Assembly: GCA_038227045.1 (NCBI GenBank)
Contig: JBBRQD010000033.1
Coordinates: forward strand, 1 to 51,604
Origin: JANXLS01 sp038227045
GTDB lineage: Bacteria > Planctomycetota > SZUA-567 > H5-PLA8
Direction: 5' to 3'
Length of the DNA stretch: 51,604 bases
The position numbers were made by a program, and so were the translations under genes. The notes below the pieces were generated by a model, which searched no databases, had not been told where the DNA came from, and was given only the letters and a program-made list of their open reading frames with translations. The first letter of the stretch is position 1. Every line of letters starts with the position of its first letter. Below are positions 1 through 8,033 of this stretch, in pieces.

Positions 1-101
1 GCGCGGCAAAAGGCTGGAGGAAATTAAATAAATCGGAGTTGTTGGCAGACGTGATCAAGCTTGTTCGTTTCGTGGATGGCATCAAGGAAAACGCCGCATG
101 A
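1..101 (+). CDS. 3' end of an unidentified protein gene (partial)
   Basis: The frame is open from the window edge to a TGA at 99-101 and encodes 32 residues ending in LVRFVDGIKENAA. The fragment is basic and helical-looking, with no internal stop. I do not recognise a family from so short a tail. A GGAGG at 16-20 is not followed by a start codon in a better frame, so I read this as the C-terminus of a gene beginning outside the window. It could also be a chance open stretch. Confidence 0.4.
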   Translation, partial: AAKGWRKLNKSELLADVIKLVRFVDGIKENAA

Positions 102-140
102 TTTCAACATCGCCATCCACATCATTTGACAATTGCTCCA

Positions 141-282
141 GGGCTAGGGGCGGCAAAGCCGCTTAGGGATTAGTGATTAGGGAACAGCAAATTCAGATCG
201 ACTCAGGATTGTACCCAAAATGCGCTACGCATTTATTCCTCTAGCCACTAACCCCTAATGCAAGCGGAGCCTGCCCCTAACC
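141..282. repeat. imperfect inverted repeat rich in TTAGGG/CTAGGGG words
   Basis: The arm at 141-182 and the arm at 241-282 are imperfect reverse complements, both built from words such as CTAGGGG, TTAGGG and GATTAG, with GC-rich inner parts. The spacer holds no gene. Closely similar wording recurs at 21321-21353, so this is probably one member of an interspersed, non-coding repeat family. It lies between the 3' end of the partial gene and the 3' end of the convergent MoxR gene and could act as a bidirectional terminator. Confidence 0.55.
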
Positions 283-299
283 ACTATTTTCGCGCAGCT

Positions 300-1349
300 T
301 CATTTCTCCAACGCCAGCCGCGGCAGATCGCGGACTATTTCCAGCATGAACCAGTCCGGCAGGCGCTTGTTGCTGGTTTCGTCGTCGCCGATCAGCAGTT
401 GCGCCAGTTCCAGATTGATCTCGGCCAGATCCTTGATCAGACGCTTGGCGTTGTGGACCAACTCGGCTTCCTGTGCGCGCTGAGCGGCGTCCTGCGGCAG
501 GCGGCGGAGGAATTGCGCGCGGACCATTTGCACCAGCATGTACAGGAATCCGGTGTCGCCGTCCACGGGGCGCGGCCAGGTCTTTTCGCCGCGCAGAAGC
601 TCTTCGACGTTGAATTTTTCGCGGCGCATTTGGACGAATGTTTTGAACTGCGCGGCGTGCGATGGGCTTAAGACGCCTTGCGCCAGCAGCCAGGTTTTTT
701 CGGCGTTCAAATTCTCGCCGTAGCTTTTCATGCAGTCGCTCAGGATATGCCAACTACGCGGCGTCGAGAAGGGTTCCTGCGTTTTGGGCGGCGTCGAATG
801 CAACTGGTCGGGCTTCATGCGGATGTAATCGATCACATCCGGGTGAATGTCATTCTGCGCGGCCCACTTGATCCAATCCTGCCCATCGGGTTTCAGTTCG
901 ACGTGAACCATGCGGTTGATCAGTGCGCTGGACATCTGGCGCACGATGGCCTGATCGTGGGCGCGATTGCCCGCGCCGACCACGATCGAATTTTTATGCA
1001 GCCGGTAGTTGCCGAGACGGCGGTCGTGGATCAGGCTGTAGAACGCTTTCTGCACCTCGGTCGATGACGCGTTCAATTCATCGAGGAAAAGCAGATACGG
1101 TTCGTCGCGCGCGATCTGTTCGGGCGGACAGAAACGGCTCTTGCCATCGACGATCTGCGGCACGCCGATCAAATCTTCAGGCGCGAGCTGCGTGCCAAGC
1201 AGCGTGACGACTTCGATCCCGACTTCCATCGCGAATTGTTCGACGAGGCTGGATTTGCCGATGCCCGGCGGCCCCCAGATGAAGACTGGGCGGACGCTGG
1301 CAACGTGGAGGAGGAAATCGAGGAGTTCGCCGGGTTTGATGGTTTTCAT
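300..1349 (-). CDS. MoxR-type AAA+ ATPase
   Basis: A 349-residue AAA+ ATPase of the MoxR/AAA_5 kind. These ATPases usually act as chaperones that activate or assemble a partner complex, often with a VWA-domain protein. Walker A is GPPGIGKSS at residues 26-34 and Walker B is LLFLDELN at 86-93. A sensor-1-like segment (GAGNRA) follows, and the C-terminal third (about residues 200-349) is a helical lid with no recognised extra domain. The ATG (1347-1349) overlaps the TGA of the upstream small membrane protein by 4 bp (ATGA), so the two are probably translationally coupled. No VWA partner is visible in the window, but the gene is the last of its operon here and the membrane proteins are its only neighbours. 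Cytoplasmic. Family assignment is firm; the substrate is unknown. Confidence 0.88.
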   Translation of the reverse strand: MKTIKPGELLDFLLHVASVRPVFIWGPPGIGKSSLVEQFAMEVGIEVVTLLGTQLAPEDLIGVPQIVDGKSRFCPPEQIARDEPYLLFLDELNASSTEVQKAFYSLIHDRRLGNYRLHKNSIVVGAGNRAHDQAIVRQMSSALINRMVHVELKPDGQDWIKWAAQNDIHPDVIDYIRMKPDQLHSTPPKTQEPFSTPRSWHILSDCMKSYGENLNAEKTWLLAQGVLSPSHAAQFKTFVQMRREKFNVEELLRGEKTWPRPVDGDTGFLYMLVQMVRAQFLRRLPQDAAQRAQEAELVHNAKRLIKDLAEINLELAQLLIGDDETSNKRLPDWFMLEIVRDLPRLALEK

Positions 1350-1852
1350 AGAGGGAGTGCGGAGTCCTGGGTGTTGGGTGCCGTGTCGCCTGGGGAGGAA
1401 AGTAGTGCTCGGTGCTTTTTGAGACGAATGAACGCTTCAGAAATAATCCCAACCAAAAACAATACAACTATTGAAAATAATGCGTCGATTAGTATTCCGA
1501 CAAGAACGAAATCCATTTCTTCAAGACAACCAAACAGTCCTTTTCCTTTGATAAAGATGCACCCCGCGCGATTCCCGGCGAAAATAAGAAGTGCAGAAGG
1601 ATTTTCAGCAACCAAAAAAATTTGTCTTCGACCAGCCCGCAACGGAAAGCCAAAACGAAGTTCATTTTTTTCGATACAATCCATTCGCACGCAACTTGGA
1701 CATACGACTCCAATATGTTCAAATTCAGCAAACCGCTCGTATAGATTCAGCCCAATCAATCCACCGGCCGCGAACATCAGCAGGATTGCCGTGGATAAGT
1801 GAAATCTGAATTTGGGCCACGCCATGAGGGGTTCCGTTTTAATTGCGTTCAT
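1346..1852 (-). CDS. small two-TM membrane protein, paralogue 2 of the HLSTA family
   Basis: A 168-residue protein with an N-terminal hydrophobic segment (FHLSTAILLMFAAGGLIGLN), an extracytoplasmic-looking middle with a VCPSC motif, and a second membrane segment near the C-terminus. The first 35 or so residues are nearly the same as in the gene upstream, so the pair arose by tandem duplication. I know this N-terminal pattern as a recurring uncharacterised planctomycete type; no function is known. The start at 1852 overlaps the upstream TGA by 4 bp (ATGA). The paralogue begins at the residue matching ATG 1825, which has GGA ten bases upstream, so 1825 is a credible alternative start. The stop overlaps the start of the MoxR gene, so three genes form one coupled operon. 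Confidence 0.7.
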   Translation of the reverse strand: MNAIKTEPLMAWPKFRFHLSTAILLMFAAGGLIGLNLYERFAEFEHIGVVCPSCVRMDCIEKNELRFGFPLRAGRRQIFLVAENPSALLIFAGNRAGCIFIKGKGLFGCLEEMDFVLVGILIDALFSIVVLFLVGIISEAFIRLKKHRALLSSPGDTAPNTQDSALPL

Positions 1853-2313
1853 TCAACGGCTGGAGTCATTGCCGCTTGCTTTGTTTGATCGGATTTCGTT
1901 CGACTCCGAATCCAGAACTCTGAGATGCCCCAGACTCCCAACATGATTCCTAGCGCCGTGAGCACATCGATCAGAATGCCGTTGACGATGAATTCTCCGG
2001 GGTTTTTTCTCTGATGAAAGATGATCCCCTCGCCCCGGATGTATTGAACGTTCCATTGCTTGTCCCTGGAGTATACTTTTACGAAGCTGGCCGCGAATTC
2101 GTCGGTCACCATCGCGTCGTTCCACATCTGGCTTTTTTCAATCCGGGCGCTCAGCGGAAAACCGTAGCGCAGTTCGCCGTAAGACCAGCCGTCTTTTTCG
2201 GGGATGGCTTTGGTCGTGAATCGACCGTGCAGATTCAGCCCGATCAATCCGCCGGCTGCGAACATAAGCCACACGGCCGTGGATAAATGAAATCTGAAAC
2301 GGGGAAACGCCAT
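1849..2313 (-). CDS. small two-TM membrane protein, paralogue 1 of the HLSTA family
   Basis: A 154-residue protein starting MAFPRFRFHLSTAV, with a first TM helix at about residues 9-27, a soluble middle containing YGFPLSAR, and a second TM helix around 115-135, then a short basic tail. It is the first gene of the minus-strand operon that continues into its paralogue and the MoxR ATPase. The frame stays open upstream to 2922, but that stretch is antisense to the divergent membrane protein and has the low-complexity Gln/Arg/His look of a shadow, so I start at ATG 2313. A third relative lies at 18238-18627. Function unknown; membrane location is inferred from hydrophobicity. Confidence 0.75.
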   Translation of the reverse strand: MAFPRFRFHLSTAVWLMFAAGGLIGLNLHGRFTTKAIPEKDGWSYGELRYGFPLSARIEKSQMWNDAMVTDEFAASFVKVYSRDKQWNVQYIRGEGIIFHQRKNPGEFIVNGILIDVLTALGIMLGVWGISEFWIRSRTKSDQTKQAAMTPAVE

Positions 2314-2457
2314 GCTGTCGGCTCCTTGGGCTTTAGTGTAAACGAACATTCGACGTGTGTATTGCGGCAATCCGTCCAAATATCCCGCGTTTTTGATTCG
2401 CTTTATTCCGTAAATTTTCCGAAGATAGATTCGATTGCCTTTGGAGATCTCGCTACT

Positions 2458-4128
2458 TTGGACACCCGCATCGCCACCGCCGAGCCACGCCCTTGGAACG
2501 CCTGGGCTGCGCATTTGGGGCTCGTGCTTCTGCTGCTTTATCTTGGCTACGTCTATCGTGGCGCAATGTTCATTACCGAAGGCGTCATGGAGCGCGACGG
2601 ATTTTATCATGCGCGGTATGCGCAGATGCTGCCGGAGCGCGGGCTGGCGCGGACGATGCCGTGGATGCAGTTTGCCGATTGGAAGGACCATTTTTGCGAC
2701 AAGGATTTTCTGTATCACGTGTACCTCGCCGCGTTCACGCGCAATGCGGCCGAGCCGCTGCCCGGCGCGAAGTATGGCACGCTGCTGCTGCTGCTGGCCA
2801 CGCTGAGCGCGATTTATGTGGTGTTGAAAAAATGGAACGCGCCGTTCGCGCTGCTGTGGGTGGCGCTGGCCGGCGTGGGAAGCGCGCATTTTTTGACGCG
2901 CATGTTCATGATCCGCTCGCATTGTTTCTCTGTACTATTAATGGTGCTGGCGACACATGTCATTTTGAAGCGGCGCTTCTGGCCCTGCTTCGCGATCGCG
3001 TTCGTGTACGCGTGGTCGTACAGCGTGCCGCTGGGAATGCTGATCACGGCATGTGCGGCGGAGTTTGGACGCTGGATCGTCGAACGCGATTGGAAGGCGG
3101 CGGCGCGCATGCCGCTGGCCACCGGCGCGGGATTGCTCGTGGGACTGACGATTCATCCTTACACGCCCTATTCGCTGAAGTCGGTGTGGATGTTTCTCGA
3201 AATCGTTCGCTCGGGCGCGGCGGGCAGCGAAGTCGAACTCGGCACTGAATTCCAGCGCCTGACTCTGGACAGCGCGTTCACCGTTTCGATCGGCACGTCG
3301 CTGGCGGCGCTGGCGGTTCTCTTCGGCGGAATCGCGCTTCTAAAAGGAGTGTTCAAAAATCGCACACTCGCACCGGAAACGGCGGCTCTCGTGGCCGTTT
3401 CGACGGCGTGGTTCGTCTTCATGTTCGTTTCGTTCGAACGATTCATCGAATATTCCGCGCCGTTGACGTGCCTCGCGTGCGGATTCGTCGTGCGGGACAT
3501 GCTCGGCGCACTGCCTCCTTTATGGAAGCTCGAAGAAGGCCGGCGCACCGCGTTTCTTTCCGTGGCCGGCGTGGCGGCGATAGCGCTGGTGGCGCTGCAC
3601 ACCTGGACGCTGGAACTCAACCGCAGAAGCATCGAGATTTTTTCCAAGCCGTCACTCCCGCTGGATCCGCGGGAGCGCACTGAGCGGCTAGCGCTGACAT
3701 GGTATCGCGGGCGATTCTTCGATGGCGCGGCTCGCTGGATGCGCGACACATTAAAGCCCGGCACCGTGATCGCGAATTTTTATTGGGACGATTTCCCCGA
3801 ATTGTTTTACAGCGCGCCGGAGATGTATTATCTGGTGGGCCTGGATCCGACGTTCATGCGGCTGGAACACCGCGAAAAGGCGCTGGCGCTTGAAGCGATG
3901 CGCGTCAAGGAGTTTCCCGGCGGACAGAAACCGCTGGAACGCAAGCCCATCGATTTTGCGGCGTTGAGCACTCTATTCGGAACGGACTACACGATTCTGC
4001 GGCGCAATCGCGCGGTAAAATACGCGGAACTTTTGGACACGAATTTGAAGCAATTGAAGCCGGAGGCTGCAAACGGAAAGATCGTTTACGAGGATAATGA
4101 GGCTGTGATTTATTTTTACAAGAAATAA
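2458..4128 (+). CDS. polytopic membrane protein, GT-C glycosyltransferase-like
   Basis: About 556 residues with roughly ten or more hydrophobic helices in the first two thirds and a soluble C-terminal domain of about 180 residues. The first TM helix is followed by a loop with an acidic ERDGFYHAR motif and a DWKDHF segment. That resembles the first-loop acidic motif of GT-C enzymes (STT3/PMT-like), which transfer sugars from polyprenyl phosphates at the outer face of the membrane. The C-terminal part has WDDFPELFY and reads as a soluble sensor or catalytic lid. Start choice: TTG 2458 with GGAG 12 bases upstream gives an N-terminus right before the first TM. An in-frame ATG at 2287 would add 57 non-descript residues overlapping the divergent gene. 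GT-C function is an inference from fold and topology, not a close match. Confidence 0.7.
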   Translation: MDTRIATAEPRPWNAWAAHLGLVLLLLYLGYVYRGAMFITEGVMERDGFYHARYAQMLPERGLARTMPWMQFADWKDHFCDKDFLYHVYLAAFTRNAAEPLPGAKYGTLLLLLATLSAIYVVLKKWNAPFALLWVALAGVGSAHFLTRMFMIRSHCFSVLLMVLATHVILKRRFWPCFAIAFVYAWSYSVPLGMLITACAAEFGRWIVERDWKAAARMPLATGAGLLVGLTIHPYTPYSLKSVWMFLEIVRSGAAGSEVELGTEFQRLTLDSAFTVSIGTSLAALAVLFGGIALLKGVFKNRTLAPETAALVAVSTAWFVFMFVSFERFIEYSAPLTCLACGFVVRDMLGALPPLWKLEEGRRTAFLSVAGVAAIALVALHTWTLELNRRSIEIFSKPSLPLDPRERTERLALTWYRGRFFDGAARWMRDTLKPGTVIANFYWDDFPELFYSAPEMYYLVGLDPTFMRLEHREKALALEAMRVKEFPGGQKPLERKPIDFAALSTLFGTDYTILRRNRAVKYAELLDTNLKQLKPEAANGKIVYEDNEAVIYFYKK

Positions 4129-4238
4129 TGAAGGTTGTGCTTTTCTCCATTTGCGCTTGAACCGCTGAAAGAGTAATGTTTAATTCGAGTGGGTGGGTGA
4201 AGGGCGAAGCGGGAGCGACATCGAGGAGAGCCGGGGCG

Positions 4239-4643
4239 ATGGGGAAGAAGATTTACGTCGGGAATCTGAATTATCAGACGACCAGCGAAGAGTTGAAGAC
4301 CTACTTTGCCAGTTACGGCAACGTAGTGAGCGCCGAAGTGCTAAAGGACCGCGAGAGCGGCCGCAGCAAGGGATTCGGTTTTGTGGAAATGAGCACCGAT
4401 CAGGAAGCTCAAGCGGCGATTGCAGGGTTGCACGGCAAGGACATCGGTGGCCGGCCTCTGACCGTTAACGAAGCACGACCGCGCGAAGATCGACCGCGAG
4501 GCGGTGGCGGCGGCGGCGGTTATGGCGGCGGAGGTGGCTACGGCGGCGGTGGCGGCGGCGGTGGTTACGGCGGCGGCGGTGGTGGCCGCGGCGGTGGCCG
4601 TGGCGGCGGCGGTCGTGGCGACGGTGGCTACGGCGGACGGTAA
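4239..4643 (+). CDS. RRM-domain RNA-binding protein with glycine-rich tail
   Basis: A 134-residue single-RRM protein. RNP2 is IYVGNL (residues 5-10) and RNP1 is KGFGFVEM (44-51), both intact with the aromatic residues that stack on RNA. From about residue 84 the tail is almost pure Gly with Tyr and Arg, like the cold-inducible Rbp proteins of cyanobacteria and similar ones in planctomycetes. Such proteins bind single-stranded RNA and affect mRNA stability in the cold. The chosen ATG follows a strong Shine-Dalgarno (GGAG at 4225-4228, spacing 10). An earlier in-frame ATG at 4176 lacks a ribosome site and adds no RRM sequence. A hairpin terminator follows the gene. Cold regulation is known for the family but is not shown here. 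Confidence 0.9.
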   Translation: MGKKIYVGNLNYQTTSEELKTYFASYGNVVSAEVLKDRESGRSKGFGFVEMSTDQEAQAAIAGLHGKDIGGRPLTVNEARPREDRPRGGGGGGGYGGGGGYGGGGGGGGYGGGGGGRGGGRGGGGRGDGGYGGR

Positions 4644-4673
4644 CAGCTCACAACTCCATTTGCTATTGGGATC

Positions 4674-4718
4674 GGGTGGATGCCGCAATGGCATTCATCC
4701 GGTCTGTTTTGTATTTTA
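4674..4718 (+). terminator. Rho-independent-type terminator after the RRM gene
   Basis: An 11-bp stem (4674-4684 with 4690-4700, two G·T pairs and a 5-base loop) is followed by a T-rich stretch. It lies 30 bases past the stop codon of the RRM gene. Confidence 0.6.
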
Positions 4719-4787
4719 AATGCAGTAAAGCAGTAAGCGCAGTCGGTTACGGCGATTTCATGCAGCAATTTTGTTGCAATGGCGTCC

Positions 4788-4793
4788 TATAAT
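4788..4793 (+). promoter_or_regulatory. consensus -10 box upstream of the CAP-domain gene
   Basis: A perfect TATAAT lies 57 bases before the start codon of the CAP-domain gene. I see no convincing -35 hexamer at the right distance, so this is only a candidate promoter. Confidence 0.35.
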
Positions 4794-4849
4794 GGACCCG
4801 AGTTGCATGGAAACGCGGACAACGCTGTTTATTTATAAGAGATGCCTCG

Positions 4850-6253
4850 ATGAAAACTCATCTGCTCCTGCCTTCGCTGTGCTGGATGGCATGTGTCTTC
4901 CTATCGGTGCGTGCCGAAGATTTCAAATCCGCCGACCGGGAACCGACTCCCGAAGAAACGCTCATTCTCGAATTGATCAACCGCTTTCGTTCCGATCCGA
5001 AGGCCGAAGCCGCACGCCTTGTCGCGCCCGGTTCGAGCGTGCCGGCTTACGCCAGAAACAGCGTCGATTGGAAAATGTTCACTGACGAAATGAATGCCTT
5101 GAAGGCCGCCCCGCCCCTGGTGTTCAACCTGGAGTTGCTTGACGCGGCGCGCCGCCACAGCCACTACATGATCCTGAACGAATTGACCCATGTGGAAGAT
5201 CCGGCCAAGCCGGGGTTTTACGGCGTGAATTTCGGCGATCGTTGCACCAAAAGCGGCTACAAAATAGGATTCGCCAGCGGCGAGAACGCGTTCCGCGATC
5301 CCCCCAATATTAGAGGGAGCCATGCGGGATTTGTCGTCGATCACGGCGAGGGTCCGGGTGGCATGCAACCGGCCCGCGGCCACCGTGCCAATCTGATCAA
5401 CGCGGAGTTTCGCGAAGTGGGCTGTTCCGCCGTGCCGCATGGCAAAAGTTTCACCGTTACACACGACTTCGGAACCCGCAAAACGCGGCTGGCCGGCGGC
5501 GTCATTTATATCGACAAGAACAACGACAATTTTTACGATGTCGGCGAAGGACTCGGCGGCGTGACGATCACATCCAGCGACGGCGCGAGCACGACGACGT
5601 GGAAAAGCGGCGCGTTCGCATTGGATTTGAAAGGCGAAGGCTTCGTTACGATCACTGCCGAATATCTGGGCCAGAGCTTTTCGACGAAGTTCGACGCCGG
5701 CAAAGAGAACATCAAATTCGATTGGCGCGTTCCGGGGAAACTCGCATTGGAAAAGGCCGATCAGTTGCTGGCGGCAGTGGAAAAAGTCAAGGACACCAAA
5801 TCGATTGCGTATCAAAATTCAATACTGGCGTTGTACGTCGGAATGCGCGGAGTGGGGCTCGACGCCGATCGAACCCAGCGCATTGCAGCATTGACAGCGA
5901 CAGCCGGCCCGGAACTCGAAACGCATCAAAGTGCCGTTCTCGACGCGTTGAAGAATTACGACAAGACGTTTGCCAAAACGCTTGAGGAACACCGCAAGCC
6001 CTATCGCGGAACCGCGATGGAAGCCTGGTTTCACCAGGCGGAAATGGTCGCGACAGTCAAATACAACGCAATGACTCTGGAGTTGTTGAAAGAAGAGAAT
6101 CCAAGGACTTTCGCGGCAAACAGGAAGACACTGACCATTCAGGCCGAAGGCATGGAAAAGCAGATGACGTATCCAATATTCAGGCAGGAAATCGCCGAGG
6201 TATTGGCGACTATCAAGGGGGCTGACGCGGCGGGGAAAAAGGGCAAAGGCTAG
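4850..6253 (+). CDS. secreted CAP (SCP/PR-1) domain protein with Cna-B-like domain
   Basis: A 467-residue exported protein. Residues 1-22 are a signal peptide ending near VRA-ED. Residues about 35-208 are a CAP domain: SGENAF (143-148), the GHRANLI/FREVG signature near 177-191 and the HSHYM histidine near 103 are all present. Residues about 216-292 (GGVIYIDKNNDN…) resemble the SdrD-B/Cna-B type beta-sandwich often found after bacterial CAP domains. The last 170 or so residues are helical and unassigned. Bacterial CAP proteins are extracellular or periplasmic; their biochemical role is mostly unknown, with lipid binding or protease activity proposed. A TATAAT lies 57 bases upstream. The next gene follows after 15 bases, so they may share a transcript. 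Confidence 0.85.
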   Translation: MKTHLLLPSLCWMACVFLSVRAEDFKSADREPTPEETLILELINRFRSDPKAEAARLVAPGSSVPAYARNSVDWKMFTDEMNALKAAPPLVFNLELLDAARRHSHYMILNELTHVEDPAKPGFYGVNFGDRCTKSGYKIGFASGENAFRDPPNIRGSHAGFVVDHGEGPGGMQPARGHRANLINAEFREVGCSAVPHGKSFTVTHDFGTRKTRLAGGVIYIDKNNDNFYDVGEGLGGVTITSSDGASTTTWKSGAFALDLKGEGFVTITAEYLGQSFSTKFDAGKENIKFDWRVPGKLALEKADQLLAAVEKVKDTKSIAYQNSILALYVGMRGVGLDADRTQRIAALTATAGPELETHQSAVLDALKNYDKTFAKTLEEHRKPYRGTAMEAWFHQAEMVATVKYNAMTLELLKEENPRTFAANRKTLTIQAEGMEKQMTYPIFRQEIAEVLATIKGADAAGKKGKG

Positions 6254-6268
6254 GATTAGGGGCGACAC

Positions 6269-6535
6269 ATGGACTACGGAGCATTCGGCTGGGTTCTCGT
6301 GGTGCTGATCGTGGTGGGCTTGCCCGTCTATCTTCAACATCGCGAGAAAATGGCCAAACTCATGGGCCAGCGCACCGACCCAAATCCGCAATTGCTGACG
6401 CGCATCGAAGCGCTCGAAAAGAAATGCGAGAAACTTCAAGAGCAGGTCAACACAGCGCACACGCTGATTCACGACGAGCAACTGCAGTTGGATCGCAAGC
6501 TTTCGATCGCTCTTGAAACTCAAGGGGCGAAGTAG
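6269..6535 (+). CDS. small membrane-anchored coiled-coil protein (PspB-like shape)
   Basis: An 88-residue protein with one N-terminal TM helix (about residues 6-22), then a charged segment (HREKMAKLM) and a heptad-patterned coiled coil (about 42-80). This is the layout of phage-shock protein B, but the sequence is too short for me to claim homology. It starts 15 bases after the CAP-domain gene and is likely co-transcribed with it. Function unknown; it could be a membrane scaffold or regulator. Confidence 0.65.
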   Translation: MDYGAFGWVLVVLIVVGLPVYLQHREKMAKLMGQRTDPNPQLLTRIEALEKKCEKLQEQVNTAHTLIHDEQLQLDRKLSIALETQGAK

Positions 6536-6549
6536 TTCGTGCGTCTTTA

Positions 6550-6582
6550 CCGAAAGGTTGCATCCGTAAGCAACTCCTTCGG
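6550..6582 (+). terminator. possible hairpin after the small membrane protein
   Basis: The segments at 6550-6561 and 6570-6582 can pair with small bulges around an 8-base loop. The sequence that follows is AT-rich but has no clear T-run, so this may be a weak terminator or a structural repeat. Confidence 0.3.
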
Positions 6583-6722
6583 ATTTAAAAACAACTCGCC
6601 GACGCTGACATGCACTCGCAATCCTCCGCAATGCGACGAAGAACTTTTCTTTATTTAGATTCAGGTTACGATACCGTCATCTTATTTTTCACGCGCCCTC
6701 CTTCGCACTCGCAGGAACTTGA

Positions 6723-7829
6723 ATGTCGAGCGTCTTGAAACCCTCGCTGAATTGGCTGTTGGCGTTCGTCCCGGTGGCGGCGGGTTTACATTATTTTGCG
6801 CCGCACAGCGACGTGCTGATTTTTATCGCGTCGTGTCTTGCAATCATTCCGCTGGCGGGATGGATGGGCCACGCCACGGAACATCTTGCGGACAAGACGG
6901 GCGAAGGCATCGGTGGATTGCTGAACGCGACGTTTGGCAACGCGGCCGAGTTGATCATCGCCTTGATGGCGTTGCGCGCCGGGCAATACGAGATCGTCAA
7001 AGCATCGCTGACCGGATCGATCATCGGCAACGTGCTGCTGGTCAACGGCGCCGCGTTTTTATTCGGCGGATTGAAACACACGACGCAGACGTTCAACGGC
7101 ACGGCCGCGCGCAGCCAGGCCACGATGCTGACGCTGGCGGCAATCGCGCTGATCGCACCCATGGGCTTTCATTTTCTGGCGGGCACGACGGCGCACGAAA
7201 TTCTGGCGCGCCGCGAGAAAGAATTGAGCCTGGAGATTTCGCTGGTGCTCCTGGCGATCTACGGTCTGAGCCTCGTGTTTTCATTGCACACGCACAAAAA
7301 TCTGTTTACTGGAGCGGCAGCGGAATCGGCGGTGCTTGAGGCCGCTGACGAACACGCAGAGACCTGGAGCGTGACGCGGTCGCTGGTGACGCTGCTCGTC
7401 GCGACGGGGCTGATTGCATGGATCAGCGAATTTCTGGTCGATTCGGTGACGACCGCGGCGCAACAGATGGGCATGACAAGTCTGTTCGTCGGCGTGATCG
7501 TCGTGGCGATCATAGGCAATGCGGCGGAGCACAGCAGCGCAATCGCGATGGCGATGAAGAACCGGATGGACCTGGCGCTGAGTATCGCGAACGGATCGAG
7601 CCTTCAGATTGCGTTGTTTGTTGCGCCGGTGCTGGTCCTGGCTAGTTACGCAATCGGAAAAGACGGGCCGATGAATCTGGTCTTCACACCGGCGGAAGCG
7701 GCGGCGATTTTCCTATCGGTGCAAATCTCCGAACAAATCGCCAGCGACGGGGAATCGAACTGGCTTGAGGGTGCGCAGTTGCTCTCCGTGTACGCGATAG
7801 TGGGGATCGTGTTCTATTTCCTGCCGTAA
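6723..7829 (+). CDS. cax: Ca2+/H+ antiporter, CaCA/CAX family
   Basis: A 368-residue integral membrane protein of the cation/Ca2+ exchanger superfamily, exporting Ca2+ in exchange for protons. Both alpha repeats are visible: GNAAELIIALMAL at about residues 72-84 and GNAAEHSSAIAMAMKN at about 262-277. These carry the acidic residues that bind Ca2+, and each is followed by the conserved small-residue helices (SLTGSIIGN; SIANGSSLQIALF). The two halves form an inverted repeat of five or so TM helices separated by an acidic loop at about 198-213. Length and motifs are normal for the family. It stands alone, with a hairpin repeat directly after the stop codon. Substrate preference (Ca2+ rather than another divalent ion) comes from the family. 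Confidence 0.92.
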   Translation: MSSVLKPSLNWLLAFVPVAAGLHYFAPHSDVLIFIASCLAIIPLAGWMGHATEHLADKTGEGIGGLLNATFGNAAELIIALMALRAGQYEIVKASLTGSIIGNVLLVNGAAFLFGGLKHTTQTFNGTAARSQATMLTLAAIALIAPMGFHFLAGTTAHEILARREKELSLEISLVLLAIYGLSLVFSLHTHKNLFTGAAAESAVLEAADEHAETWSVTRSLVTLLVATGLIAWISEFLVDSVTTAAQQMGMTSLFVGVIVVAIIGNAAEHSSAIAMAMKNRMDLALSIANGSSLQIALFVAPVLVLASYAIGKDGPMNLVFTPAEAAAIFLSVQISEQIASDGESNWLEGAQLLSVYAIVGIVFYFLP

Positions 7830-7833
7830 AGCA

Positions 7834-7927
7834 ATTGTGGTGCGGGCTTCCAGCCTGCATTCCCCGAGGTTTCAGGCTGAAAAGGCTGCATTACCCGAAA
7901 TTGCAGGCTGGAAGCCTGCACCACAAT
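7834..7927. repeat. long inverted repeat (26-bp arms, one mismatch)
   Basis: Arms at 7834-7859 and 7902-7927 are reverse complements with a single mismatch and contain the wording TTCCAGCCTGCA/TGCAGGCTGGAA. The 42-base loop carries a related partial copy. The element begins five bases after the antiporter stop codon and probably serves as its transcription end. Similar intergenic elements are common in some environmental phyla, and this looks like a dispersed repeat rather than gene-specific sequence. Confidence 0.85.
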
Positions 7928-7938
7928 GACTGTTGTGC

Positions 7939-7967
7939 TTGATCAAACGCGGCGCGCACCGTATAAA
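7939..7967 (+). promoter_or_regulatory. sigma-70-type promoter for the FKBP gene
   Basis: TTGATC at 7939-7944 and TATAAA at 7962-7967 are separated by 17 bases, close to the housekeeping consensus. It lies 67 bases before the FKBP start codon. Confidence 0.65.
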
Positions 7968-8033
7968 TCGCGTCCGTTTTAATAATTTCCGTCGCGCGAG
8001 TGCGGCGGGCACACACGTTCATGGAGTCGAGTT

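Noticed and set aside
2287..2457. ATG-started N-terminus of the GT-C-like protein
   Set aside because: The 57 residues have no membrane or family character, overlap the neighbouring gene and lack a ribosome site; TTG 2458 has one.
2314..2922. N-terminal extension of the small membrane protein at 1849
   Set aside because: The 203 extra residues overlap the divergent membrane protein gene in antisense and look like a shadow frame.
4341..4719. Ala/Thr-rich frames on both strands over the glycine-rich tail
   Set aside because: They are by-products of the GGC/GGT repeat coding for the glycine tail of the RRM protein.
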